A program made the translations under genes and the position numbers. Positions 16,188 through 25,025 of a DNA stretch of 64,000 nucleotides are shown here, in pieces. The stretch's first letter is position 1; each line of letters starts with the position of its first letter. Source of the stretch: Glaciihabitans sp. INWT7 (lineage in GTDB: Bacteria > Actinomycetota > Actinomycetes > Actinomycetales > Microbacteriaceae); the NCBI RefSeq assembly GCF_014217685.1, contig NZ_CP043653.1:2732419-2796418 (forward strand). The letters run 5' to 3'. The notes under the pieces were generated by a model, which was not told where the DNA came from, ran no database searches, and saw nothing but the letters and a program-made list of their open reading frames with translations.

Positions 16188-17435
16188 CTACTCGAACGGC
16201 GGCAGCGACATCCGCTCGACGGCGAGCAGCACACAGGTGCAGAGCGCATCGATCGCGGCCTCGAGGTCGGACTGCGACGGGAAGGTCGGAGCGATGCGGA
16301 TGTTCGTGTCGTCGGGGTCGTCGCCGTAGGGGAAGCTCGAGCCCGCGGGCGTCACGGCGACGCCGATCTGGCCAGCGAGCGCCACCGCCGCCGAGGCCGC
16401 GCCGTGCGGAACATCGAGGCTCACGAAGTAGCCACCGGTCGGAGTGGTCCACGTGGCGACACCGGTGAGCCGACGCTCGAGGATCTCGAGCACTGCCGCA
16501 AAGCGCGGCTCCACGATGGCGCGGTGGGCGCGCATGAGGCGACGCACGCCGTCGGCGTCCCCGAGCATCCGCACGTGGCGAAGCTGGTTGATCTTGTCGG
16601 GACCGATCGTCTGCACGGCCGTGTGGTGCTTCTTCCACGCGATGTTGCTCGCTGATGCCCCGAAGAACGAGACGCCGGATCCCGGGAAGGTGATCTTCGA
16701 CGTCGACGCGAACACGAAGGGGCGATCGGCATTGCCCGCGGCTTCGGCAAGAGCGAGCACGTCGATGACGGCCGGCTCATCGTCGGTGAGGTGGTGCACC
16801 GCATACGCGTTGTCCCAGAACAGTCGGAAATCGGGGGCGGCCGTCGGCATGCTCACGAGCGCCTCGACCTCCTCGACGCTGAAGCTCGTGCCGGTGGGGT
16901 TCGCATACATCGGCACCGCCCACATGCCGCGGATGCCCGCATCCTCGGCGACCAGGCGACGGATCGTATCGAGATCGAGCGCGCCGTCGACGAACGGCAC
17001 CGGGATCATGCGGATGCCGAGAGCCTCGCAGATCGCGAAGTGGCGGTCGTACCCGGGAACCGGGCAGAGGAAGCTGAGTCCCTGCACATCGCGCCACGGC
17101 CCCGCCCCGCCGGACACCCCGTGCAGGAGGGCGGCGACGATCGTGTCATGCATGACCGCGAGACTCGCGTTGCCCGAGGCGAGCAACTGGGCGACGGGGA
17201 TGGCGAGAAGCTCGGAGAAGATCTCGCGCAGTTCGATGAGGCCGTCCGGTCCGCCGTAGTTTCGCAGGTCGACACCCGCGGCGTCGCGGTAATCGTCCGC
17301 GCCCGGGAGACCGAGGAGGGCGTTCGACAGGTCGAGCTGGGCCGGTGACGGCTTGCCACGGGTGAGGTCGAGCGAGAGGTTCTTCGCGCGGAGTTCCGCG
17401 TACTGGGATTCGAGGACTGTGGTGGTTTCGCTCAC
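16188..17435 (-). CDS. Class I aminotransferase, subgroup Ic (aspartate aminotransferase-like, 415 aa)
   Basis: PLP-dependent cytosolic transaminase of the AspT-like subgroup (Aminotran_MocR family), known from Corynebacterium as an aspartate aminotransferase. Visible features: DLTRGKPSPAQLDLS at the N-terminus, the substrate loop NYGGPDGLIELR, the PLP-ring Asp in FWDNAYAVHHL, the Schiff-base Lys in STSKITFPGSG, and a C-terminal Arg in NIRIAPTFP that binds the substrate carboxylate. GTG 17435 is six bases after TAGTTT (17442-17447), a leaderless start. It likely links aspartate/glutamate and oxaloacetate/2-oxoglutarate. Confidence 0.92.
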   Translation of the reverse strand: MSETTTVLESQYAELRAKNLSLDLTRGKPSPAQLDLSNALLGLPGADDYRDAAGVDLRNYGGPDGLIELREIFSELLAIPVAQLLASGNASLAVMHDTIVAALLHGVSGGAGPWRDVQGLSFLCPVPGYDRHFAICEALGIRMIPVPFVDGALDLDTIRRLVAEDAGIRGMWAVPMYANPTGTSFSVEEVEALVSMPTAAPDFRLFWDNAYAVHHLTDDEPAVIDVLALAEAAGNADRPFVFASTSKITFPGSGVSFFGASASNIAWKKHHTAVQTIGPDKINQLRHVRMLGDADGVRRLMRAHRAIVEPRFAAVLEILERRLTGVATWTTPTGGYFVSLDVPHGAASAAVALAGQIGVAVTPAGSSFPYGDDPDDTNIRIAPTFPSQSDLEAAIDALCTCVLLAVERMSLPPFE

Positions 17436-17495
17436 CCCTCAAAACTACTGGATGAGGCAACGTGGATCCGCGCCGACGTGCACCATCATGGGGGG

Positions 17496-18659
17496 ATGCT
17501 CGAACCCCGGCGGAAAGCGCGAATCGCCGTCTCCGCACTCTTCCTGCTGAATGGTGCGGCCTTCGCCAACATCGTGCCCCGGTTTCCCGACATCAAAGCC
17601 GCCCTCGACCTCTCCAACGGTGAATTCGGCATCGCGGTGGCCGCTTATCCACTCGGCGCGCTGGTCGCCGGAACGCTCGGTGGTGCGGTGATCCGGCGGT
17701 GGACCTCTGCACGGATCGGACCGCTCGCGGTGCTGCTGCTCTCGCTCAACCTCGTGCTGATCGGGGCCGCGCCGGTCTGGTGGTTGTTCGCGGTCGGTCT
17801 CTTCATCGCCGGCGCTCTCGATTCGATCGCGGACATCGCAAACAACGCCCACGGATTGCGGGTCGAGCGGCTGTACGGCACGTCCATCCTCAACTCGATG
17901 CACGCGCTGTGGAGCGTCGGAGCAGTGATCGGCGGCGTCATGGGAGCGGTCGCCGCCGGCGCACGCATCCCCCCGGTCTGGCACTTCGCCTCAGCCGCCG
18001 TGGTCTTCATCGTGCTCGCCCTCCTGGCCGGCCGGTGGATGCTCGCGGGCTCAGACCTCGCGGACGCAACGATCCCCGCGGTGCCGCACGAGCATCGCGG
18101 TCGCTTCGGCCTCGCCCGGCTTCTGGTCGCCCTCGGCCTCGTCGCGGCCGCCGCCAACATGCTGGAGGACGTCACCTCCACCTGGAGCGCGGTCTATCTG
18201 CGTGATTCGCTCGGCACCGGTGCCGTGGTCGCCGGCTTCGGCTTCATCGCGCTCCAGGGCGCGCAGACCGTCGGTCGATTCGCCGGCGACTCGCTGGTGA
18301 CGCGTTTCGGCGACCGGGCCGTGGCGCGAGTCGGGGCATCCCTCGGCCTGATCGGGATGTCTGTCGCGCTCCTCTTTCCGACGGCCGTCACCACCATCGT
18401 GGCCTTCGGCCTGGTGGGGGCGGGTATCGGAACGCTGATCCCCGGGGCGATCCGTACCGCGGAAGCCCTCCCTGGTCTGGCGCCCGGCACCGGGCTCACC
18501 TGGGTGACCACGACGATCAGGATCGGACTCTTCCTGTCGCCGCCCCTGGTCGGATTCGTCGCGGACATCGCCTCCCTGCGGGTGGCACTCATCCTCATGC
18601 CCGTGCTCGCGCTCGTGATTCTCGTGCTCAGTCGCGCCCTCGGTCGCCGCACCGCCTGA
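17496..18659 (+). CDS. MFS transporter (387 aa)
   Basis: Twelve hydrophobic helices in two six-helix halves, with the MFS motif-A-like GALVAGTLGGAVIRRW between TM2 and TM3. The first helix has FLLNGAAFANIVPRFPDIKA, typical of the fucose-permease/YbjJ-like group of actinobacterial MFS proteins. The substrate is not identifiable. The ATG at 17496 follows a run of six G, which could act as a close SD; an in-frame GTG at 17478 would add MHHHGG. The gene is divergent from the aminotransferase gene (61 bp between starts). Confidence 0.88.
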   Translation: MLEPRRKARIAVSALFLLNGAAFANIVPRFPDIKAALDLSNGEFGIAVAAYPLGALVAGTLGGAVIRRWTSARIGPLAVLLLSLNLVLIGAAPVWWLFAVGLFIAGALDSIADIANNAHGLRVERLYGTSILNSMHALWSVGAVIGGVMGAVAAGARIPPVWHFASAAVVFIVLALLAGRWMLAGSDLADATIPAVPHEHRGRFGLARLLVALGLVAAAANMLEDVTSTWSAVYLRDSLGTGAVVAGFGFIALQGAQTVGRFAGDSLVTRFGDRAVARVGASLGLIGMSVALLFPTAVTTIVAFGLVGAGIGTLIPGAIRTAEALPGLAPGTGLTWVTTTIRIGLFLSPPLVGFVADIASLRVALILMPVLALVILVLSRALGRRTA

Positions 18660-18704
18660 GCGTGTCGACCCCGACTCGGGGGTCATGGGATATCGTGGCT
18701 GTAG

Positions 18705-18721
18705 GTCACAACCAGATAACG
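18705..18721 (+). promoter_or_regulatory. Possible MtrA-type direct repeat
   Basis: GTCAC at 18705 and ATAAC at 18716 are 11 bp apart, one helical turn, about 30 bp before the NlpC/P60 start. Direct GTMAC repeats bind the response regulator MtrA, which controls peptidoglycan hydrolase genes in actinobacteria. This is a short, inexact match. Confidence 0.25.
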
Positions 18722-18746
18722 CTAGCGATTTGGATCTCCCCCGCTC

Positions 18747-19481
18747 TTGGCTTCACATCACGGCAGGCATTCCCTGCGCGCCTCATCCCGTCGATCGACC
18801 CTCTCTCTGAGGCGCGCTGCCGGCACCGCCGGCGCCATGGCCATGGCGATCGGGATGGCCGCGACCATGGCCATACCGGCGGTCTCGGCCTCGGCGACCG
18901 CCACCCCCACCGCAGCGTCGTCGAATGCTGTCGCCGACTTCATCCAGCACTCCCAGCAGTCGAAGGCGCAGCAGCTGCGCGTGAGCGCCGCGGTCGCCGA
19001 AACCCCGGTGACCCGCGACAAGACGACGGTGTTCTACGCCGCTGCGGTGCAGACCGCCGACGGTGTCTATGCCGGTGGCGCGATGCCGGCCACTCCCCTG
19101 TCGGTCGGGGCGAGCATGCACATCAATCCTCCGGACCTCGGCGGCGGCGGCGAAGCTGTCGTGCAGTACGCCCTGCAATTCGTGGGGATGGTGCCCTACA
19201 TCCTCGGCGGAAATTCGCCGAGCACCGGATTCAGTTGCGACACCTTCGTGCGTTACGTCTACGGCCAGTTCGGCGTCTCCCTTGCGGGCGACGCCGTCGC
19301 GGAGGCGAGCAAGGGCACGGTCATCCCCGAGTCAGAGGCCGTCATGGGCGACCTGGTCTACTACTCGCACCAGCACATCGGCTTCTACGACGGCCATGGC
19401 GGCATCGTGGATGCGCCGAAACCCGGCACGGACGTCTCGCACCGCGCGATCTGGGGCCACCCGGTCTTCATCCGGCTGTAG
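18747..19481 (+). CDS. Secreted NlpC/P60 peptidoglycan hydrolase (244 aa)
   Basis: Cleaves peptide stems of peptidoglycan outside the cell. The N-terminus has an Arg-rich n-region and a long hydrophobic core (about 25-50) ending in an Ala-x-Ala site, consistent with export. The catalytic NlpC/P60 domain covers about 125-244: nucleophile Cys in FSCDTFVRYVYGQFG, base His in QHIGFYDG, and a third polar residue in the GIVDAPKPG/SHRAIW region. The start is TTG 18747; a stop lies eight codons upstream in frame and there is no ATG or GTG between. The upstream gap holds a possible MtrA box. Confidence 0.9.
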   Translation: MASHHGRHSLRASSRRSTLSLRRAAGTAGAMAMAIGMAATMAIPAVSASATATPTAASSNAVADFIQHSQQSKAQQLRVSAAVAETPVTRDKTTVFYAAAVQTADGVYAGGAMPATPLSVGASMHINPPDLGGGGEAVVQYALQFVGMVPYILGGNSPSTGFSCDTFVRYVYGQFGVSLAGDAVAEASKGTVIPESEAVMGDLVYYSHQHIGFYDGHGGIVDAPKPGTDVSHRAIWGHPVFIRL

Positions 19482-19539
19482 TCGCGGCCGCGAGCCGATG
19501 CGCTACCCGGCACGTGATCGAGCCGAGTGCGCTGCGCCA

Positions 19540-19615
19540 GTCAGACCGCGACGGGCAAGTTAAACCGCGCTGTGCCACTCAGACCGCGCTGCGCCAGTCA
19601 AACCGCGACGGGCGC
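19540..19615. repeat. 19-bp tandem repeat, four copies, overlapping the thyA 3' end
   Basis: Units start at 19540, 19559, 19578 and 19597 with consensus GTCAGACCGCGCTGCGCCA. The last copy covers the final codons and stop of thyA (19598-19600). A lone related copy on the other strand lies near 37849-37866 (GGCGCAGCGCGGTC). Confidence 0.85.
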
Positions 19616-20404
19616 CTTGATCGCGGGATGGTGCTGGTAATCCACCACCTCGAAATCCTCGAACACGTAGTCGTCGATGCTGTCCCGCGCGGCGAGACGC
19701 AGGGTCGGCGCCGGGAACGGGTGCCGGGTGAGTTGCTCCGTCACCTGATCGACGTGATTGTCGTAGATATGGCAGTCCCCTCCGGTCCAGACGAACTCGC
19801 CGACGCCGAGCCCGGCCTGCGCCGCGATCATGTGGGTGAGGAGCGCATAGCTCGCGATGTTGAACGGCACTCCGAGAAACAGATCGGCACTGCGCTGGTA
19901 CAGCTGGCAGCTCAGCTTGCCGTCGGCAACGTAGAACTGGAACAGAAGGTGACAGGGGGCGAGTGCCATGTCGGGGATGTCCGCCACATTCCACGCGGAC
20001 ACGATGAGGCGTCGAGAGTCGGGGTTCGTCTTAATGGCCTCGATGACCTCGGCGATCTGGTCGATCGTGCCACCATCCCGAGTGGGCCAGGATCGCCACT
20101 GCACCCCGTAGACGGGACCGAGGTCGCCCTCGGCATCCGCCCATTCGTCCCAGATGGTCACCCGGTTGTCTTGCAGCCAGCGGGCATTGCCGTCTCCCCG
20201 CAGAAACCAGAGCAGTTCGTAGGCGATGGATCGGAAGTGAACCCGCTTGGTCGTGATGAGGGGGAAGCCCTCCGCCAGGTCGAAGCGCAGCTGCCGACCG
20301 AACACGCTACGCGTGCCGGTGCCGGTGCGATCGGACTTCTGTGCGCCGTTGGCGAGGGTGTCGCGTAACAGGTCTTCGTAGGGGGTGGGGATCGCCGTAG
20401 TCAT
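19598..20404 (-). CDS. thyA: Thymidylate synthase ThyA
   Basis: Folate-dependent methylation of dUMP to dTMP in the cytosol, consuming methylene-THF and releasing dihydrofolate. The family is unmistakable: [19 protein letters not shown] near residue 25-43, Arg-containing YGVQWRSWP, the nucleophile Cys 151 in [13 protein letters not shown], the [20 protein letters not shown] dUMP site, and C-terminal IKAPVAV. Length 268 aa, start ATG 20404 close to a TACGCT -10 box (20413-20418). No dihydrofolate reductase gene follows; instead a 19-bp repeat runs into its stop codon. Confidence 0.98.
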   Translation of the reverse strand: MTTAIPTPYEDLLRDTLANGAQKSDRTGTGTRSVFGRQLRFDLAEGFPLITTKRVHFRSIAYELLWFLRGDGNARWLQDNRVTIWDEWADAEGDLGPVYGVQWRSWPTRDGGTIDQIAEVIEAIKTNPDSRRLIVSAWNVADIPDMALAPCHLLFQFYVADGKLSCQLYQRSADLFLGVPFNIASYALLTHMIAAQAGLGVGEFVWTGGDCHIYDNHVDQVTEQLTRHPFPAPTLRLAARDSIDDYVFEDFEVVDYQHHPAIKAPVAV

Positions 20405-20509
20405 CACGTTCGAGCGTAGAGCCTGTCGAGCAGATTCGGGACTTTCGACCCGAGGTCCGGCGGCCGGCACTGGTGGACTGGATGCCTTCCCTGACCGTGA
20501 GGAGCCCCC

Positions 20510-20929
20510 ATGCCCGATTCCCCCGAATCCCCCGTCGACGTGCTCGGTGACGAAGCCAGCTGGCATCTGTTGGCCTCCGCCGATCTCGGCCGGCTCGCGG
20601 TCTCGACCGAGGGCGGTGTCGACATCTTTCCCATCAACTATGTGGTGGCGGATCGGGTGATCTTCTTCCGAACCGCTCCGGGCTCCAAACTCATGGACCT
20701 CACCACCCGTCCGATCGTCGCCCTCGAGACCGATGGCACCCACCACCGCCGTCGCTGGAGTGTGGTCGTCAAGGGCACCGCCGTGCGCCTCGGCTCCGAC
20801 GAGGAGATCGAGGCATCCGGGGTTCTCCGCCTTCATTCGCTCGTGCCGACGGAGAAGTGGAACTACGTGCGCATCACCGCATCGTCGATCACCGGGCGGC
20901 AGTTCACGAGCTCGCACCGCGCCGGGTAG
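20510..20929 (+). CDS. PNPOx-like FMN/split-barrel protein (139 aa)
   Basis: Pyridoxamine-5'-phosphate-oxidase-like split beta barrel of the short actinobacterial kind (helical cap with [15 protein letters not shown], then [21 protein letters not shown]). These proteins bind FMN, F420 or heme and reduce or sequester small molecules. ATG 20510 has a clear SD (GAGGAG, seven-base spacing). The 3' end overlaps the end of copA on the other strand by 26 bp. Cofactor and substrate are unknown. Confidence 0.88.
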   Translation: MPDSPESPVDVLGDEASWHLLASADLGRLAVSTEGGVDIFPINYVVADRVIFFRTAPGSKLMDLTTRPIVALETDGTHHRRRWSVVVKGTAVRLGSDEEIEASGVLRLHSLVPTEKWNYVRITASSITGRQFTSSHRAG

Positions 20930-23171
20930 TCATCGCCCTGTCCGCGGGCGCGAAACTGCGCAGCCGCAGACTGTTCGTCACGACGAACACCGAGGAGAAC
21001 GCCATCGCCGCCCCGGCGAGCAGCGGGTTCAGCAGTCCGAGCATCGCGATCGGCAGTGCCGCGACGTTGTAGGCGAAGGCCCAGAACAGGTTGCCCTTGA
21101 TCGTGCCGAGCGTGCGACGAGCGAGCCGCACCGCGTCGGCCACGACGAGCAGGTCACCACTGACGATCGTGATGTCGCTGGCGGCGATGGCCGCATCCGT
21201 GCCGCCGCCCATGGCTATTCCGAGGTCTGCCGCAGCGAGAGCCGCGGAGTCGTTGACCCCGTCGCCGACCATCGCCACCACCCGACCGTCTGCCTGAAGG
21301 GCGTGGATCAGGTCGAGCTTGCCCTGGGGGGTCACTCCGGCGTGCACCTCGTCGATGCCCACCTCGGCGGCTACGGTGCGGGCGGATCCGGCGTTGTCCC
21401 CGGTGAGGAGCACCGGGCGGAGACCCAGCGCGCGAAACCGCGCAATGGCTTCCGCGCTCGTCGGCTTCACGGAATCCCGCACGGTGATGATGCCGCGCAG
21501 CTCGCCATCCCAGGCCACCGCGATGACGGTGGCGGCGGCGTCCTCGCCCGATTGCACGGCGGCGGATGCGGCGGGCGACAGCGCGATGGACCAGGAGTCG
21601 GCGAGCCACGACGCACGTCCGGCGAGGGTGAGTCGGCCGTCCACAACGGCCTGAACACCCTGACCGGCCTCGGCGTTGAACGACGTCGATTGCGCGGGGA
21701 AGATACCCTCGACCTCCGCCAGCGCCACGATCGCCCGCGCCACCGGATGCTCGGACCCCCTCTCGACCGAGGCGGCCGCGGCAAGCAGGTCGGCCCGGGA
21801 CGTCGCGCCGAGGGGCTCCACGGAGACCACGGCCATGGTGCCGGTGGTGATCGTGCCGGTCTTATCGAGAACGATGGTGTCGACGGTGCGGGTCTGCTCG
21901 AGCACCTGCGGACCCCGGATGAGGATGCCGAGTTGAGATCCACGGCCGGTACCGACCAGCAACGCGGTCGGGGTCGCGAGTCCGAGCGCACACGGGCAGG
22001 CGATGATCAGCGTCGCGACCGCGGCGGTGAAGGCCGCTTCGAGCGACCCGCCGAAGAGCAGCCATCCCACGAAGGTGATGAGGGCGAGCCCGAACACCAC
22101 AGGGACGAAGATGGCGGAGACCCGGTCCGCCAGGCGCTGCGCCTTGGCCTTGCCGCTCTGCGCTTCTTCGACCAGCCGACCGATGCGGGCGAGCTCGGTA
22201 TCCGCGCCCACCCGGGTCACCTCCACCACGAGCCGCCCACCGACGTTGACCGTCGCTCCGACGACCCGGTCGCCCACCGAGACCTCGACGGGCACCGATT
22301 CTCCGGTGATCATGCTGCGATCGACGGCGGATGCGCCCTCGATCACGAGACCGTCGGCGGCGATCTTCTCCCCCGGGCGCACGACGAAGCTGTCGCCGGG
22401 CACGAGGGTCGAGACTGCGACGCGAGTCTCCACTCCCCCGCGGAGGAGCGTGGCATCCTTCGCGCCGAGGCGAAGCAGCGCCTTGAGTGCCGCTCCGGAT
22501 TCTCGCTTCGCTCTGGCTTCGATGTACCGGCCGCCGAGGATGAAGACGGTCACCGCGGAGGCGACCTCGAGGTAGATCTCGCTCGCGCCAGAGCGCGTAT
22601 TCACCAGCTGGAATGTCATATGCATGCCGGCTTCGCCGGCGGTGCCGAAGAACAGCGCATACAGCGACCAGGCGAAGGCGGCGATGACCCCGACACTCAC
22701 CAGGGAGTCCATCGAGGCCGAACCGTGCCGCGCATTGAGAACGGCCACCCGGTGGAACGGCCAGGCACCCCAGACCACGATCGGCGCCGAGAGGGTGAGC
22801 GCGAGCCACTGCCAGTTGGTGAACTGCAGGGCCGGGATCATCGACAGCAATACGACCGGAGCGGCGAGGCTCGCGGAGATGACGAGGCGTCGACGAAGCT
22901 CGGTGGCATCACGATCGACCGGCGGTGCGGCCTGCTCCTCGACCACGATCGGCGCGGGGAGAGCAGCGGTATAGCCGGCCGCTTCGACCGCGGCGACGAG
23001 AGTGGCGGCATCCGCCCCATCAGTCTCCACGTGGGCTTTCTCGGTGGCGTAGTTGACGGTGGCCGAGACGCCCTCGATTCGGTTGAGCTTCCGCTCGATT
23101 CGCGTGGCGCAGGAGGCGCAGGTCATGCCCCCGATGTCGAGGTTCAGGTCGTGCAGCTCGGTGCCGGCCAT
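20904..23171 (-). CDS. copA: Copper-translocating P1B-type ATPase
   Basis: Pumps Cu(I) out of the cytosol. One N-terminal heavy-metal domain with GGMTCASC (C18, C21), eight membrane helices, the transport motif [15 protein letters not shown] near residue 390, the phosphorylated Asp in [10 protein letters not shown] near 435, the nucleotide-site His-Pro in SEHPVARA, and [10 protein letters not shown] before the last two helices. Length 755 aa is normal. It is the last gene of the csoR-copZ-copA operon; the ATG follows the copZ stop by two bases. The final codons overlap the convergent PNPOx gene. Confidence 0.97.
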   Translation of the reverse strand: MAGTELHDLNLDIGGMTCASCATRIERKLNRIEGVSATVNYATEKAHVETDGADAATLVAAVEAAGYTAALPAPIVVEEQAAPPVDRDATELRRRLVISASLAAPVVLLSMIPALQFTNWQWLALTLSAPIVVWGAWPFHRVAVLNARHGSASMDSLVSVGVIAAFAWSLYALFFGTAGEAGMHMTFQLVNTRSGASEIYLEVASAVTVFILGGRYIEARAKRESGAALKALLRLGAKDATLLRGGVETRVAVSTLVPGDSFVVRPGEKIAADGLVIEGASAVDRSMITGESVPVEVSVGDRVVGATVNVGGRLVVEVTRVGADTELARIGRLVEEAQSGKAKAQRLADRVSAIFVPVVFGLALITFVGWLLFGGSLEAAFTAAVATLIIACPCALGLATPTALLVGTGRGSQLGILIRGPQVLEQTRTVDTIVLDKTGTITTGTMAVVSVEPLGATSRADLLAAAASVERGSEHPVARAIVALAEVEGIFPAQSTSFNAEAGQGVQAVVDGRLTLAGRASWLADSWSIALSPAASAAVQSGEDAAATVIAVAWDGELRGIITVRDSVKPTSAEAIARFRALGLRPVLLTGDNAGSARTVAAEVGIDEVHAGVTPQGKLDLIHALQADGRVVAMVGDGVNDSAALAAADLGIAMGGGTDAAIAASDITIVSGDLLVVADAVRLARRTLGTIKGNLFWAFAYNVAALPIAMLGLLNPLLAGAAMAFSSVFVVTNSLRLRSFAPADRAMTTRRGASS

Positions 23172-23173
23172 GG

Positions 23174-23407
23174 CTACGCCGAGACCAGCAGGTATCCCGC
23201 TTCGGCGATGGCGGCACGGACACCCTCGAGCGGCACCGGGGCCGAGCTCACGACAGTGACATCCGACGCTCCCCCTACCCTGAGGTCGACGGTGACGCTC
23301 TCGACGCCTTCGAGCTCGGAGACCTCCTCCGTGACGCTCGCGACGCAGTGGGTGCAGGTCATGCCCTCGACGAGGTAGTGCTGTTCGATGTTCGCGTGTT
23401 CTGGCAT
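23174..23407 (-). CDS. copZ: Copper chaperone CopZ (77 aa)
   Basis: Single heavy-metal-associated domain with the Cu(I) motif GMTCTHC at about residues 15-21 and the ferredoxin-like pattern [18 protein letters not shown]. It delivers Cu(I) to CopA in the cytosol. ATG 23407 has SD GAAGGA at nine bases. A few His residues precede the domain ([13 protein letters not shown]). It lies between csoR and copA on the same strand. A half operator-like GGGGTAT lies just upstream, near 23452, on the plus strand. Confidence 0.93.
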   Translation of the reverse strand: MPEHANIEQHYLVEGMTCTHCVASVTEEVSELEGVESVTVDLRVGGASDVTVVSSAPVPLEGVRAAIAEAGYLLVSA

Positions 23408-23465
23408 GGTGAAATCCTTCAGTTTCCGCTCGATGGTCTCTGCTCGCACAGGGGTATTTGGTCTC

Positions 23466-23747
23466 TCACGAGCGCACGAGTCGCGCAATAGCGGCCGAGG
23501 CTTCCTTGATCTTCTCGTCGGCGACGGGCCCGCCTTCTCGAGCGGCTTCGGCGACGCAGTGAGCGAGATGGTCGTCGAGCAGGGCGAGCGCAACGGTCTC
23601 GAGGGCCTTGGTCGCTGCCGAGACCTGGGTGAGGATGTCGATGCAGTAGCTGTCGTCCTCGACCATGCGCTGGATGCCGCGCACCTGCCCCTCGGCTCGT
23701 CGCAGCCGTTTGACGAGATCGTCCTTGTTCTGGCTGTACCCGACCAT
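23466..23747 (-). CDS. csoR: CsoR-type copper-sensing repressor (93 aa)
   Basis: All-helical CsoR/RcnR repressor. The Cu(I) ligands are exactly placed: C35, H60 and C64 (in SYCIDIL and DDHLAHC). The N-terminal KRLRRAEGQVRGIQRMVE is the family DNA-binding helix. Apo-CsoR represses and Cu(I) releases it. The ATG at 23747 is preceded by GAGAGGG; the operator with arms ATACCCC/GGGGTAT is 17 bp upstream, so csoR controls itself and the copZ-copA genes. Confidence 0.95.
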   Translation of the reverse strand: MVGYSQNKDDLVKRLRRAEGQVRGIQRMVEDDSYCIDILTQVSAATKALETVALALLDDHLAHCVAEAAREGGPVADEKIKEASAAIARLVRS

Positions 23748-23763
23748 GATGCGCCCTCTCTCG

Positions 23764-23780
23764 ATACCCCTATGGGGTAT
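23764..23780 (-). promoter_or_regulatory. CsoR operator
   Basis: ATACCCC-TAT-GGGGTAT, two perfect 7-bp arms with a three-base centre, 17 bp upstream of csoR. GC-tract-centred inverted repeats with flanking AT bases are the known CsoR recognition pattern. Confidence 0.85.
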
Positions 23781-23898
23781 AAATCTACGTCTGCGTCGGC
23801 CCGAAGTCAAACTCTCGGAAGTCAGGCATCCGTGAGCGAAGATCTCATCGCGCATGACGCCGGGCATTCTCGCGAACGGCCCGCAGTAGGCTCCGAGC

Positions 23899-24363
23899 AT
23901 GCCAAGCACACGGTCGATGAAACTGATGGAATCCGCTCACCGCGTCCTGCAGCGCATCACGGCAGGAAAAGCCGGCTGGAATATCGCCGGGATGCCGGTT
24001 ATCGAGCTCACGACGACCGGCCGAAAGAGCGGCGAGCGCCGCACGACCATGCTCACCTCTCCGACACGGGATGGCGAGGCCTACGTGGTGGTGGCCTCCC
24101 GCGGCGGAGACGACCGCAACCCCGCCTGGTTTCTCAACCTGCGGGACGATCCCCGCGTGGAGGTCGTGATCGAGGGTCATCCGCGGGTTCAGATGCACGC
24201 GAGCATCGCCGATCCCGAGCAACGAGCCCGACTCTGGCCACTCATCACGGGAAGGTACGCCAACTACGCCGGCTACCAGAAGAAGACCGACCGGGAGATC
24301 CCCCTCGTGCTGTTGAAGCCCCTCTTGAATGCGGCTGACGGTCAGCTTCCGGATGCCGATTAA
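23899..24363 (+). CDS. Deazaflavin (F420)-dependent reductase, DDN family (154 aa)
   Basis: Split beta-barrel protein of the nitroreductase/deazaflavin-dependent family typified by M. tuberculosis Ddn. Motifs: IELTTTGRKSGERRTTML near residues 35-52 and NPAWFLNLRDDPRVEV near 78-93, followed by the RYANYAGYQKKTDREIPLVLL end. Such enzymes reduce quinones or nitro compounds with F420H2, often near the membrane. ATG 23899 lies six bases after TAGGCT (23887-23892), a leaderless start. It is divergent from csoR. Confidence 0.92.
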   Translation: MPSTRSMKLMESAHRVLQRITAGKAGWNIAGMPVIELTTTGRKSGERRTTMLTSPTRDGEAYVVVASRGGDDRNPAWFLNLRDDPRVEVVIEGHPRVQMHASIADPEQRARLWPLITGRYANYAGYQKKTDREIPLVLLKPLLNAADGQLPDAD

Positions 24364-24466
24364 CAGCTCTCGACAATGTGTCGTGACGTATCGTTGAGAC
24401 GTGAGCGACTGGCATATCACTGCCGTCATTTCGGCATTGGCCACATCCGTCCAGAGAGGACACAAC

Positions 24467-25021
24467 ATGCGCACCCCATCTTCCGCCGGCTTCGACCTGT
24501 GGGAGGCCGTCGACGGCCTTCGCGAGAACTTCCCCCGCATGGCGGGATACATGAACTCCGGGCAGCCGGGGCAGACCGGCCGGATGGGCCGCGGTGACGT
24601 GCGCACCGCCATCCTCATCGCCCTAGCCAAGGAGCCGATGCACGGCTACCAGATCATCCAGTCCATCGAGGCGAGCACCAACGGTGCGTGGAAGCCGAGC
24701 GCCGGCTCCATCTACCCCACGCTCCAGCTGCTCTCCGACGAGGGACTCGTCAGCTCGGAACAGGTCGGTGAGCGCAAGGTCTACTCGCTGACCGAAGCGG
24801 GCAAGGAAGCCGCCGCCGAGTTCTCCAGCGGCCCGACGCCCTGGGAGCCGCGCCGATCGTGGAACTCAGACCGCAACACCGCCCTGCCGAAGGCCGGGGC
24901 GAAGCTCGCCCAGGCTGCCGCGCAGGTCGCGCAGAGCGGCACCGCAGAGCAGAGGGAGCGCGCCGTCGCCGCCATCGACGAGGCACGCCGCACGCTCTAC
25001 TCCATCCTCGCCGAGGACTGA
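24467..25021 (+). CDS. PadR-family transcriptional regulator (184 aa)
   Basis: Winged-helix repressor: the PadR domain (about residues 45-120) has RTAILIALAKEPMHGYQIIQ, then SAGSIYPTLQLLSDEGLVSS as recognition helix, and a wing RKVYSLTEAGKEAA. A C-terminal helical region (about 145-184) would dimerise. ATG 24467 has SD GAGAGGA. However, TATCGT at 24389-24394 is six bases before an in-frame GTG (24401), so a 206-aa leaderless form is also possible. It lies four bases before the UbiB-like gene and probably forms an operon with it. Confidence 0.9.
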   Translation: MRTPSSAGFDLWEAVDGLRENFPRMAGYMNSGQPGQTGRMGRGDVRTAILIALAKEPMHGYQIIQSIEASTNGAWKPSAGSIYPTLQLLSDEGLVSSEQVGERKVYSLTEAGKEAAAEFSSGPTPWEPRRSWNSDRNTALPKAGAKLAQAAAQVAQSGTAEQRERAVAAIDEARRTLYSILAED

Positions 25022-25025
25022 GGGC

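Noticed and set aside
20733-23378. Open frame of about 880 codons opposite copA and copZ
   Set aside because: Antisense to canonical P-type ATPase motifs; composition is Gly/Arg/Asp-rich low complexity.
23920-24460. Antisense frame over the deazaflavin-dependent reductase
   Set aside because: No motifs; the plus-strand protein is a clear family member.
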